A stretch of DNA of 64,000 bases from Macquaria australasica (Eukaryota; Chordata; Actinopteri; Centrarchiformes; Percichthyidae), in assembly GCA_005408345.1 (NCBI GenBank), contig SEMN01000875.1, positions 96,001 to 160,000 on the forward strand, given 5' to 3'. The position numbers and the translations under genes are program-made. Below, piece by piece: positions 11,490 to 24,300 of the stretch (its first letter is position 1; each line of letters begins with the position of its first letter). Under the pieces are notes generated by a model, which was not told where the DNA came from, searched no databases, and worked only from the letters and a program-made list of their open reading frames with translations.

Positions 11490-13150
11490 TCAGTTGGTTG
11501 TGTGATGTCTGACTTTGAGCGGGTGAGGGGTGTGAATGTTGGCTTATCAAACCTACAGTAAAACACATTCAGGTCCTTTGCCAGTTGATGGTTCTCCAGT
11601 ATGGGGGGATGGTTTCCTGTAACTGGTGATGTCCTGCAGCATCCACACTGACGCAGGGTCGTTGGCTAAAAACCTGCTTTTCAGTGTAGCTTCTCTATGC
11701 TACTCTGATCTCCTTTGTCAGTGTGTTTCTGGCCTGGTTGTACAAGATTCTGTCCCTACTTCTGTAGGCCTCATCCGTGGCCCAACAAAGCTGCCTGAGT
11801 TTAGCTGTAAACTAGGGTTTGTTGTTGTTATATATGCAGAACGTTTCAGCTGGCACACACATCCTTCACAAAAGCTGATATAAGATGTCACAGTGTTAGT
11901 GAGTTCATCTAGGTCTGCAGCTGTGACAGTGATCAGAGAGTCCCAAAGCTGCACGAGGGACAGAGTGATAGGAGTCCTCTAATATGGTGTAGCAATGGTC
12001 CAGTGTTTTTATCCCTGGTGGCACTCTTAAAGTGATGTCTGTACTTTGGCAGTTTGTGGCTGAGGTCTTCTCTGTTAAAGTCCCCAAGAACAATGAGCAG
12101 GGGAGTCTGGATGTTTGTGCTCCGTGGAAGGTATCTGGTGAGCCAGGTGCCGCCTCACTAAGGCTGTATTCAGACCAAATCAAGGCACTGTGGCGATTAG
12201 CGCAGGGCTGTGCAGTGGTGTGGGAGTGTCATTACATGGCCATGCTGATTGTAGTAGAAATACTAACCAGCAATCCCAACTTGATGAGCGATACAACACC
12301 AAGCGACTGCACAACGATTAGCGTCTTTGTACCTCAAGGCAGGGTTGTACAGCTCTAGAAAGGTCATCACAGTCAGTCTCTCTTCTATCTTCACAGTTGC
12401 TCAGTAAACAGCGGAATGCTACAGTAAACAACAGAATGCTACAATGCTACATGGTAAACAAGGTTATTCTTCACCTGGGCGTCTGCCAGTCTGATCGCCA
12501 GTGTGATTTGCCACCGCAGCGTGATGTCGGTTGCGTTTCTCCAAAAGTGAATTCTATTTCAACTTTTTGCCAGAGGGCAGCTGTTTTTTTGGCACCCCCT
12601 GCGGTCCCCACCGCTGCAGCCTAAACGCACTACCCATGTTCAAATGAATGGGAGGACTGGCGTTTTCGCCGCAGCACCTGATTTGGTCTAAATACAGACT
12701 AACACAGGCCTGTGGTGGGATGTAAACACTGACCACATTAACGGTTTATAGTTAATGAAAATGGACTAAGTGAGGAGTGCATGTTTTCCTTAACACTGAC
12801 ATCTGCACACCAACCTTTGTCTATATAGAAACAGACTCCACCTCCCCTCATTTTCCCTGATTGCACGGTTACACGGTCCACTCGGAGGAGTTGGAAGCCC
12901 AGCAGATGGAGTGTACTATCCATGATGGGCTCACAGAGAGCACAGGGCTGCAGATCTGGAAAAGTCTGTTTGCTCTGTTGAGAAGCAGCAGTTCATCCAT
13001 TTTGTTGGCCAGAGAGTGGACATTCGCCACATGTATTAAAGGGAGCGCAGTTTGAAATCCCTGCTGTCGCAGTTTAACCAGCGCTCCGGTGCGCTTCCCC
13101 CACCACTGTCTCCTACAAATCCCATACAGAGCTGCTGCTCCTCCAACTAG
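11490..13150 (-). mobile_element. Dead LINE fragment: APE-type endonuclease and following linker
   Basis: Read on the minus strand in shifting frames, it gives pieces of a non-LTR retrotransposon endonuclease: NKMDELLLLNRAN, GGGVCFYIDKGWCADV, VSVYIPPQA, then LDHCYTILEDSYHSVPRAAL and GLSDHC, followed by NTVTSYISFCE and DPASVW-type linker sequence. Several frameshifts and stops are visible, so it is a fossil. The reverse transcriptase part is absent. It is interrupted at 12162-12699 by a MITE. Confidence 0.85.
12162..12699. mobile_element. Harbinger-type MITE nested in the LINE, TAA target duplication
   Basis: The terminal inverted repeats are ggctgtattcagaccaaatc at the left and, reverse-complemented, gtctgtatttagaccaaatc at the right. 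Both are flanked by TAA (12159-12161 and 12700-12702). A 3-bp TWA duplication with such TIRs is typical of PIF/Harbinger elements. The 538-bp interior has no transposase. Confidence 0.8.
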
Positions 13151-13789
13151 AAGCTCTGTAAAACTTCACGGCTGAGTGAAGAAAATGGTGAAAATGTTTG
13201 ACAAGTGAATTTTCGCATGTTCAAAGATTCCTCTCTGGTGAATGTAATCAGAAAGGGAGAGCTGAAAACAAATAAACAAAAAAGTACCAGAGAGTGCAAC
13301 AGTGCTGCCATCCACAATACCGTCCTGCATCATCTGTGATGAGCTAATATCTGCAGATAATATAAGCTGCTGGTTCATTGGTCAGGCTCTACTGGAAATC
13401 TTAAATACAAAATAAAACAAAAATGCTTAAAAGCAAAAGGGACAACATGTTGTCACAGACTGACACTTTTTCTGACCAGACATGCATAGGGCAAAAAATG
13501 CACATGATCACATGTACACACACCCAAATAAGCACAAGATCAATTACAGTTACATGAGTTCTTCCCTGATGCTATTATTCTTTCATCTTGCTGTGCAATG
13601 AATAGAGCATAGACATCATCTATTTACCCACGACCAGCTCTTCTGACTTGAGAGAAGCAGGGGGTCTCTCAGGTCTCCCAGCTTCTCATTACAGGCAGCT
13701 CTTCTTGACATTTATAGACAGCTCAGTGCTCCTGGGCAACTGGCTAACACAGAGAAGGTGGTCCGAGAGCCCCCAGCTTTCATTTGACT

Positions 13790-14090
13790 GGATGCACCAT
13801 GACTTCAATTAGCTATGTGCAACGGCTAGTTAGCACCGTATAATGCCATTTGTTATTAAATTGAGCACTAAATGCATAGATTTTAAAGGAAAATGTACCA
13901 TCATTAAGGCTAAGCCTCAGCAGAGCATGTGGCAATACGTAATCAAATAAGGTGCTATAAACTTCATATTACACACACACACACGCTTGTAAATGTGTCA
14001 GAGGTATTTACCAGATAATGAGGAGCAATTACAACACTCACAATGCTTTTTATCAGCTGTTATTTAATTATGAGACCAGGAGCGCATTAG
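13790..14090. promoter_or_regulatory. Candidate conserved non-coding element
   Basis: AT-rich unique sequence with homeodomain-type words ('tgacttcaattagct', 'ttatttaattatgagacc'), low ORF content and no repeat landmarks apart from a short CA run near 13972. Proposed only from its texture. Confidence 0.2.
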
Positions 14091-15459
14091 CACACACAAG
14101 TATGCTCACAGACACACTCCTGCAAACTGAAACACCCCAGCAGCATTAGGCAAAAAGAGGTGGCACACACTCAGCTCTAACTGGCGGCAGCACACAATGG
14201 TAATGGGAGGGCTGAAACACTGATGCTAAAATCCACATGTCTCTTGTTCTATCCAAACTCAACACAAAAGGGGCCTGATCAAACAAAATCTAAACTGCTG
14301 GTAATAAACTGTGTCTGGTCCTCTGGGTAATGACTGCATTAGGATTTCACCTCTGGAACACTACAGCTGTAGGGAGTTTATGGTAAAAGCAAAAAGAACC
14401 ATGTTCACGGTTCTTCTCTACAATTTTCTGAAAGAAACTCGCTTTTCAAACGATTTTTTGGCTCGGCCACCTGGAGCATTAAATATTCCAATAATTGTTT
14501 GAACACAGACACAAAACAACTGAGGCAATCTGCACAACACTACAACTCCACAGACTATAATTTAAAAATATATCTTTTAGTTCAATCAACCTCTCAAAAA
14601 CAGAACATTATAAGCTTTCAAGATCTACTGCATTAGGTTGCACACATACTACAGGACCATTATATGCTTGTTGTGATATTCGATGAACTAGTGCTGAGCA
14701 ACAAAGCTAATTAATTTGTGGGGATCAGCATTACTTGATTTCCCCTCAAAAAAGGCAAATTACTCCTGTAGCAAAGGAAACGAGAATCAACATGTCATAC
14801 TCTGAAAACCACGCCCCCTGGAGGGGAAATCAATCCGCACCACAACATGCAACCAAGGGCTGAAACGCTAACAAAATGCCTGTAGCGAGCTAACATTAGA
14901 TTTCAGCACCCTCTGTCTACCAGAGAGGACAAACTCAATACTGTGGGTCTGTCTCAGTGTCCCTGCTCAAGCTACGTTACTGTAGTTAGCTAAGACACTT
15001 GCAAACATAATACTGCATAGTTTTCTGATTGAGCCACATTCCACTACACAAGTCGCATACTGTCAAAATGCTTTAGCTCAACTTACAGAATTATAGTCAG
15101 CCTAAAACTGACGTTTGGATATCTGACTGAGCAGTGACTAAATGCTGAGTGTCAGGATCCCACAGTGTTCCCATTCCTACTGCTGATGCCTCACGTCTGG
15201 ATCCACTTCTGTCTTCCTAAAGGATCCGTTTTTGAGTTCTGCAGCTTATAAAAACTTAGTTCTGGTTCTTTACCCTGCTGGTGGTGCATCCCACCACACA
15301 GCAGCTTTTAGGCATGTTTCTGTTGTTTGCTAGCAGACCAAAGTGACAAGGACTCACCTTCACACAATACAAAGTCAATGGAGAGCGATGAATAGTTTCC
15401 CCTCCAGTGTGGGCAGGACTTAATTGTGCTCTGTCTCTACCAATTACTAATTTTGAATA

Positions 15460-15780
15460 GTGAAAAAGTGACTAGAAAAAAGTCCAGGAAATAGTTTGAC
15501 AAAATAATCTTAATTTAAAGGTTGAATTAACTCAATCTTGAGATAAGATTATTTTGTCAGAAAAGACACATTTTAGTCACTGAAAGTCAATGGGTCATTC
15601 ATTATTGACCTTGGAAATAGTAGTTTAACAAAAAAGATCTTAAACCAAGGTCCACTTACTAGCTTTTTCGAAAAGTTTTGGTCATTAGTGTATGGAGCTG
15701 ATGAGATGGTGAGATGACATGAGGCTGAAAGCTTCGGAAAAAGCTAGTAAGTGGACCCTGGGTTAAATGTTTTGTTATTT
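15460..15780 (+). repeat. Intronic repeat with internal inverted arms
   Basis: It contains 'ggaaatagtagtttaac', 'aaggtccacttactagc' and, at 15740-15765, the inverse 'gctagtaagtggaccctggg'. The element therefore has inverted arms of about 20 bp. It is related to 10560-10680 and 24300-24920. Confidence 0.5.
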
Positions 15781-18085
15781 TATTTTATTGTTTTCTTTTT
15801 ACATTGGTGGGAGAAAATCCTACTGAAATTGTTAATTGCCTATAAGCTTGAAAAAACAGATTTTATTTGTTTGGCCATCTTGCACACCCTCCTGTAAATG
15901 GACTAAAGCACTGTTTGCCGTTCCTTTTCTTTCTCTGTGGCTTAAGTGTGAAAACCATCATCAAGTGCAGCACAAGTGCAGAGAGTAGTTTGAAGCGAGG
16001 CTGCAGCCAGACTACAATGGGTCAGCCCGGCACTAATAACCAGCAAGTCCCCGAGGAACCAAGACAGTATATAAGCAATGGACTGACCTGACCTGAACAG
16101 TGCTGAAGCCCACTGTGTACTGAGAGCTCTGATGAAAGCTCATTGGGGGCCAGAGGTCTGACTGAAAAGGCAGACTGAGGGAACAATGTGCAAAATAAAT
16201 CTGGTTTAGCTGCACACTTACACCTACACAGCATTTAACCCACAGTGTTACACTATAACAGTGTCATATTTTACTGTACCAAAGAGGACAAGCTCTCATC
16301 AAATCCACAAGGGGGCCCGCTCCTATGTCCGTCTGAAGGAACATTTTATTCCACTTTGATCCAATTTGCTGAACAGTAATTACAACAAAACTATGACATG
16401 AAAGGAGCTGATTAAAGTGGAAGGACCAGCCTTTTCATTCTTGAGTATGAAAACAATATTATGAGGGGGTGGCTGACAAGCCTGAACTTATTAAATGTAC
16501 ACTACTGGGACATCAGTAAGACATACACAACCTCAGCTTCAGTCTAAGAAGCTGTAGCTCCATCTGCTGTTTCATTTAGCAAAAATCCACCACACACACA
16601 TACTTAAAAACACAAAGGAACACACACACACACAGCTTCCCCTATAATTCAGAACTAGATAGAGGCAACGCTGCTCTAGAACAGAAGTTATCACTGAGAT
16701 CAAAGACCAAAGTCATCCAACCCATTATCTCAGCATCAAAGGCCACCAGCTGGCAGTGCTTCACATTATGAGCAGAAATCCACAGAAAATAAGAAAAATC
16801 TGACAATTTCAGCAACAGACAAATATCAGTGGGTCAAATCGTTTGATAGGATAGAAACAAAGAAAAAACATACACCCTGGTCTCTGATAATAGCTTCCAG
16901 AGAGAGGTTATAGACCAGAGGTCTTCAAAGTCTGACACTACAAGCAAGGAAGTGGAACTTGAGCTGAGACTGTTCCATCAACTGCTGTTTCCAAGGTCAA
17001 GAATGAACTGTGTCAGTATGCTTCAAACGAACTGGGTCTTACAATGCGTCGTCCAACCATGTCATAAGGCAAAAGTGTGCTGATTGGCCACACTAAGACG
17101 AGAAGCCTGCTGTCATTGCCTCCTCTTGGCTGCATCTCACTGCCTCCACGAAATCCCTCTCTAAGGCCTTGCTCAGACTGCCAGCCCAAGTCCATTTTTG
17201 GCATATCCATATTGAATCCAGATTGATTTTAGAAAGTATGGACAACAAAAAAGCCACATAAAATGCGACTTTTGCAAATCGGATCCAAGCCACATTTGGA
17301 TGTGGTTTTAAATGTGATTCCAATAGGATTTCTCAATCCGGAGTTCAAAGTGTCTTTTGCGTTACTCCCAATGCGACACACAACAATGTCAAATCCAGAG
17401 TGACATAAGTGCATCAGAGCGGCTATATACCAGCCTCCTCCATCGCTGATGGAGGGCGAGATGATGGATCTCCATGCCTGCAGTCTGAACAAAGCCTAAG
17501 AGTTCTGTGTCTTTTGCGTCTTTGTAGACTCAAAGCCAAGAATCATACAAACAGTAGTAACAATGCACACTTTCCAACTGTCTCTCCTCAGAGGCATTCA
17601 TGGTGTTGCATGCAGTTGTTCACATGAAAATTGACAGAGGTATTGAAAATGAAAAAAAAGCATGAGAGAAAAGTCCAAACCCTGCCAACATTCAGACCTC
17701 CAGTTGCTGTGGGTGTGGACTGCTGTGGGTGTGGACTGCTGGATTGTCGGATTGTCGGTCACAGTGTAAAGTCAAAGTAATTTCCAGATGGATGGTTTTG
17801 TGAGTCATTTTATATCTGTCATTGGAGTGCCTCCTTTTTGAGATGGACAATCAAAGTCCTTTTCCTGGTTTGGGCTGGTTAAGCCCCATTCAGTCAGAAA
17901 AAGTCGTAAATTGCAATACATCGAGTTTTAAAGCATTTCTCCTAAGCGAACCAGTGGCACCCAAACTAAAATGAAGGATACAGACTGCTAGCGGTTGCTA
18001 GTGTTCGCAGCCTTGCTCGATGAGGCAATGCTGCCTCTTTTACTTTGTGTGTCATAACCTTCATTTGTAAAAACAGAGAGCCTAC

Positions 18086-18257
18086 CGGAGTCGTTGCGTA
18101 GGTAGGAGGACATGGCAGGGATGAGGCAGGACTGGCTCAGCAGCTCCTGCAGCACTGCTGGCAGTGCTGAGCTGTTGTGGGCTCTGCTGTCTGCTGAGGA
18201 GGCGTCAGTACTGTGGCAGCTGCTGGAGCCTGCTGGGTTGATGTAGCTTGCCAAGAC
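18086..18257 (-). CDS. birc6: birc6 window exon 42, last birc6 exon in the window
   Basis: It encodes VLASYINPAGSSS, SSALPAVLQELLSQSCLIPA and MSSYLRNDS. The donor is CCG|GTAGGC, phase 1 out. The human protein continues with a VLDMARHV-type sequence. I could not find that on the minus strand of 1-18085, so the next exon is beyond the left edge. Confidence 0.96.
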
Positions 18258-21200
18258 CTAGTGAATAAAACAATAAGACGAATTACTAGTCTAGTCCACC
18301 TTGCTTAAATTGACACATATAAGTACAGACTTTACTTGACCTGTTCTGGAGCAAGCCCAAACTGGGACTATCTCTGTCTTTGACCATGCTATGTCACCAT
18401 AGTACACCTGGCTATGTACCAACTACTAACTCCCTGTGTACCTTTATCTGAATTAAGACATTTTAGGTGCTTTTATTCAGAAAAAGCTGTAAGACAGGGA
18501 AATCTTTATCCTTTTGAAATGGTTAGAGCAATTAAAGGCAGGAATAGCAGTTTGGGTGAACCTCAAACCTCCAACACGTCATCACTGTTCCTGTGCCCAT
18601 ATCAAGGGTTTTGTTCATGGTTTCTCACATTATGGCACGCCACCGATAAACAAACTCTTTGGAAATGCAGCATAAGGCAGCACATTTTCTCAAGCTGTCT
18701 ATCACCTGCAACATTCTCAGAGCCTGGGAGTAAGCACTGCCAGAGAGGCATATTTCAGGGCATCAAAGTCTAGTGTAGATATGTCCTATGGTAGCCACAA
18801 AGCCCCGAAAAGCAGCACAGCTGCTGAGCAAGATAAACAGGAAAAAATAGACAAAAACGTAACATAAGATTCTTTTTGATATTGCACAATGTGTTGACAT
18901 GTTAATTTTGACAGTCCTTGGTAAAGATTAAAGAGTACAAATACTTTCCGAAGCCACCAGATTTCTAAAATCTTGCTTTAAAAATGATGCTGATGGGCAG
19001 ATTTACCTGCAGTAGACAGGTGACGTGTTCCTCTTCTAGCCGTTGTTTGGTGAGGGCCTGCTCCACGTCCCAGCCTGAGGCTGTGGATCCGGTACCAAAA
19101 CCAGTTCCTTTAGCCCAGTACAGCTGCTGCTCCTCACTGGTCCCCGCACCGTGACAACTGGATATCTGTGGCTGTCAACAAAGACAGAGACATAAGATAA
19201 TGTACAATTCGAAGGATGGGTTTGGGTTGGGGATCTTTTTTTATAACTTTAATACATGTGAAAGTACACATATTAATGATATTTTCATTCAAACTGACCA
19301 CTTTCTTAGATTTTTTACATTTCCTTTCTATGTTTTTAAGGATAGTGGTTGCCAGTGTATTAAAATGGTGGTTGTGTAATTTGCAAAGGTTGCATTTGAG
19401 TCAGCACTGCACACTGCCAACTATTGGAGTGGAAAAGAGAGGTATATGTTCTCAGTTTTTGAATAACAGTCATCAAATTGAGTCTAAAAACTATCAATAG
19501 TGTCCTTCAAAATAAAAGGTCAAAGCTGCTCTGTCCTGCCGTCTTAGAATCCTGGATTAAAGTAGTGGGTAATGTATAGGAGCCAACATGGATGGCAATT
19601 GTCATTTAAGACAAGAGTTGATGTTTTCTGAGACGTGCATGCTTTGTCTATTTAAAACAGTGGGTGTCTAAGTCTTATCTCACGTCTGTGCTCCCGTTGC
19701 AGCACATGGATTGGGGGGACTCAAGGACAGCCACTGCCACAGTGACAAGTCTTTGGCTCACGTTCAAGTCATCGGCCCCATGATCCGTCCTCAGCTTTGA
19801 CAACTCCATAAATCCACACACAGTGGGGAGAAAGGGAGCAAGCATGAGACTGGATATGTCACTACGACGACAAAACAAACAAGGCAGGTCTGGTTCAGAA
19901 CCCACAGACCCTCTTTTTATGCAGGTTCCAGAAAACAGTTTGTCCTTATTAAGGAACCAAGCCAACAAAGGTCAGTTCCAATTTTGTGCATGAATTTTTG
20001 CAGCTCAACAACACGGCTGCTGTTTTTTTTGTGGTCCCTTCACACCTGGGGCTTGATCCTGCTACCTGTCTGTCCCACCAGTTTAATCGATTACCTGTGC
20101 TGTTGGATAAAGTGAAAATCAATGAAGTTATCATTAATCATTTCCAAAATCTTTAATATATTTAGGGATACAGCCCAAAGTCGGTCCAAAATTTCATTTA
20201 TTTTTTTTTTGGCTACTTTAATACCTAAAGTAAAACTGTTCTTTGAAATAACACTCATATACTGGAATAATACTTGACTAGATTTTGGTAGCAACAACTA
20301 GCACCTCCTCCTGCCACAGTCGCCTACAGTTTAACTTTGTTTCTTTCAGAGTTCCATATCCTTTGCATTTTCTTCAGCCAGGTGCTGTTGAGGTCCTGCA
20401 GATGGCTCAATAGAAATCTTCACGGTCCGTTTAATGGGCAGGGCAGAGCAAACTCAAGGGGAGTTTGAGAGTCAGTCTTCCCTTGCTTCTCACCCTGAGG
20501 GTGTCAATAATACAAAGGACATGTCTCTGACACTCGCCTATTTCTCTCCAAAGCTCCATTTGCCTCTTATCATTTGGGCTGAACAATTAAGCTATTTGTC
20601 AGGGGCTCACTGGGAGATATGCAAAAGAGACCTTGAATAAAGGCCAGCAAGGCAGAGAGCCAATGATAAAGGGAACGATTTTTTCCATTGTTTCTTGATC
20701 AGTGTGAACAACAAAACAATCACTCAGCGAAGTGACAGAGTAGCCGGTGGCGTGGAGCATTTTGTCTTCTTTTTCTTGTTTCTCAGGCTGACTCCAAATG
20801 TCAAGGAATAAGACATGATGCGAAACACAGGACAAGCACCTGCCTTCACTCCCTGAGCGAAAGGGCTTTTAGACTGATACACAGATTTTTTGGGTGTATA
20901 CATGTTAAAGTAATATAAACAATTCTTCTTGCTTTAAGAAATGAAAGAATACAAAAAAGTACACCCCTTGTTCGATCATTTCTTTTAACTGACATTTAGT
21001 TTTTTTACTCTGTTCATATTCAGCTTGTAACTAACTGTTTAAACATTATTCACACACTAGGCTACATTGGCTGAAGAAAACGTATGTGTGCTTACTGCTG
21101 AAACATTTAGAACTGTATCGGTGTCTTAACATGATTAGGTTTTGGAGCTTCTGAAAGTGGCAGTTGAAAGAGAATTACTGAAAGAAGCTTAAATGTCAGC

Positions 21201-21319
21201 TAAAAAGGAAGTCCTGAAAGGAGTTGAGGTTTCAGTTGAAGTGTAAGTGCAGATTGAAGTTGGTGTATCAGTTGAAGTGAGAAGGGGCCAGTACACTCAG
21301 AACTGCCTGTTGGCAATCC

Positions 21320-21356
<37 letters not shown>

Positions 21357-24300
21357 CTGTGATTGGTCGGCTGTGCAGAGGTGAGAAAGGAGCCAGGATT
21401 TGAAATTCTCTCTCAGCTCTCCTTTTTCTCTCTTGACACAACTATTCCTGTCACTTTTTGTGTGGAAAACTGAGTGCAAAACTATGAATATCTTCCAAGG
21501 GAAACTATGAAAATCTGTGCTGCTATCGCCATATCCCCCTTCTCTAAGACAGCCGGCTTTTCACTCCGCCTTCCAGTGTGGTCGTTTGGAACAACTATGA
21601 ATGCTCATGATTTCCGACGTGGCCGGACAGCACGTTGCTGCTGATCTACTACTTCTGATTGAGTATACCCCAGGCCTAAGTGCAGAAAGCAGTTAAATGT
21701 CGGTTGAAGTGTAAGTGGTAAAAAGAGCTGCAAGTGTCCGTCCATTCAGGACTTCACTTCATACTTGAAACATTTTGTCCATTCATTTTTATAGGGGAAA
21801 AAGGTTTAAAAAAGTTAAATGTTTAATAGTATGAAAGATGTGACATATCCGGATTGACCCACACATCACCTAAAGTTGAACATTTTGAAGTTTAAATTTA
21901 GTTCCTGCGGTGCTGAAAAAGTGACCAGAAGAATATGAATATTTTAACATGTAGAAAAAGTGAACGCTAGGGTCAAGTTGTGTAGGCTCCAGATTCTCAA
22001 AACATACATATACACACTAACATATACACATACTGTACATATACATACACATAAAAAGGTTATAATAAAAACACTGGAGCTAAGCTGACTTTCTGGCAAG
22101 TATTTACTTCTTCAAAAGGGACAGCTGAAGGTCAGGGAACAACTGTGGTCAACTGAAAGTCTTCATGAATATCATTAGAACTGTGTGCGTGTGTATGTGT
22201 GTGTGTTGTGGGCCACACCTCAGACACACTGGTGCTGGCGTTGGGGTTGCGGGGGGCGTGGTGGCTGAGAGCCGAAAGACAGGCCAGGATGAGGTGGATG
22301 GCGCCAATCTCCAGAGCCATGCGGCGTAGCAGCACGCCGTCGTCAGTGGTCAGAGGAGTGCTGCTGAACAACGCTCGCAGGACATGGAACGGCAGTGTGG
22401 GCAACACATTCGCTGACGGAGACTGCAGGATATGACCTAAGAGGATGCCAAAGCAGACAGCTGAATCAGACAACTAAGAGCATTTTGTTCCGGTTTGGGT
22501 TTAAGAAGGATTTATTCGTTTGCTAATATCAGTGTTTTCAACAGTGGTGCACTATCAAGAAATTGTGGACTTGTGACAATTTAAATTCTGGGTGAGAAAA
22601 ACGGACCTTTGTAAGTTTATTAATTTTTCAGCATAAGATAGGACAAACATAGAGATGCTAAATATGAGCAGAAAAAGTGGTTTGGATTGAATCAAAAATG
22701 TACTAACTTCTTTGATCTACTGAAAACAAGAGTTGCTATTTGTGTTAAAATGTGTCTAACAATTTTCAGGTTATGAATACAACCATGTTGTATAGCATTA
22801 GGTGGAATGTATATAAAATGCCATCATCTTATGACAAAATTCTCAAGTGTTTATGTCTGCTTTATTGAACAGACATTTCTTAATTGATAAAACAGTTTCC
22901 TTATAACATGTAATTATAAACATGTTAACAAATCGCACCCTGCTAAAAAGCAGTACTGGTTTTTACACTGCATCATTATAAGGAATCGCTGTTAGACGTT
23001 AAAGAAACCTGTTGTGAATAATGATAATAATAATAATAATTTATATGTTATATATGTTGTGCTGAGTGACCTGTATCACTAAACTAGATGGCAAAGACAC
23101 TCTGACATCAATCACTAACAAAGCCTCTCATTTCAAGGAACTGGAAAACAAACTCAGTTCAGCGAGAAATTTTCATATAAGATTTATATTAGACCTTCTC
23201 ACTTAGTAGTTTTAATATGAGCAGAAGGAGGGGCTGTTACAAAGTTGAAATCAGGAAATGAAATTAGCACCTGCCAAATACAGGGGAAATGTTGGCTGTG
23301 GCATGTCAAACCTTCAGGTCACCTGCCACCATGGCTGGTTTTTCTTATATTGATAAATATTATTTAAGTCAAGAATAGTCAGGGATTAAGGTTACATCAT
23401 ATATTCCATATTTCTACTGTCAGGTTCTACTGACTCAGTGTTTACAACTCGAAATCAAAAACACTGAGCGAAATGTTCAGTAACCTGCCACAGTGGCAGG
23501 CAGGTGAGGAAAAAACTTAATCTCAGAACCTGGTTGAAATATGAAAGACATTATTAATATTAAAAAAAAAAAAGAGTCAGACACAAAAAACCCAAGAACA
23601 GAGGATGAAGAACTTTTTTTGTGACACAGCGTGACCTCAGTGACTGTCAGCAGCTTTGTAGTGCTCTCAGACTTACTGCCCTCTCCATCGTCTGTGACAC
23701 CCAGCACCAGGCGCAGCAGACACTGGGCGTGCTTCCTCTCCTTCAGCAGCACCTCTGCATACCCTGGCAGGCGCAGGAACAGGCCGAAAGCAGCTAGCGA
23801 GTGGGCAGGGATGGGGGACATAGTTTGCACGGAGGATGAGGATGACGAGGACGACTGGGACTGCTGCTTGTTGATGGGTGGGGGCTCGGCGGCAATTGAC
23901 TCGGGCGCCTCGTACACCAGCTCGCCTGACTGCTCAATGGTTACCCACTCGAACTGGTCGTTGTCCTTGGGCTTTTCCTGTGTGGCGGAGGGCACCACTG
24001 GGGCACTGACCTGTGAACGACCATCCGGGAGAGTAGAGGGTAACTTTATCGAAGGTGAGAGGAGAAAATGCTGACAGGTGAATGTAGGAGAGCAGGAACT
24101 CTGCAGTGTCATGATGAGGCAAATTCAATCCTGAGCTAGAGGAGAGACTGCTGGCTTCTCTACACACTACTAATGTAAAATACTAAAGACTGACATTGAC
24201 CAACATTTCATATTCTGGATCAAAATAAAAGCACCAGCTTCATCCTCTTTTAATCAAGGAGAAAGCCCTTTGTACTACTTCAGCATACAAAATCAAAGTG

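Larger units (their letters stand above)
1..18085 (-). other. birc6: birc6 intron of at least 18 kb, hosting the tunar/megamind gene
   Basis: No exon-like minus-strand sequence matching the C-terminal part of BIRC6 is seen, so the whole left quarter is one intron. It holds the plus-strand tunar locus (5543-7410), repeats at 110-855, 1490-1700, 9520-9950, 10560-10680, 10806-11105, 11490-13150 and 15460-15780, and a candidate conserved element at 13790-14090. I see nothing nameable in 1740-4180, 7420-9500 or 15790-18085. Confidence 0.8.

Noticed and set aside
17703..17760. Short tandem duplication (tgctgtgggtgtggac twice, then ggattgtc twice)
   Set aside because: Only two units each; ordinary slippage.
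23631..24074. 147-codon plus-strand ORF
   Set aside because: It is the antisense shadow of birc6 exon 39; the minus strand gives an excellent BIRC6 match.
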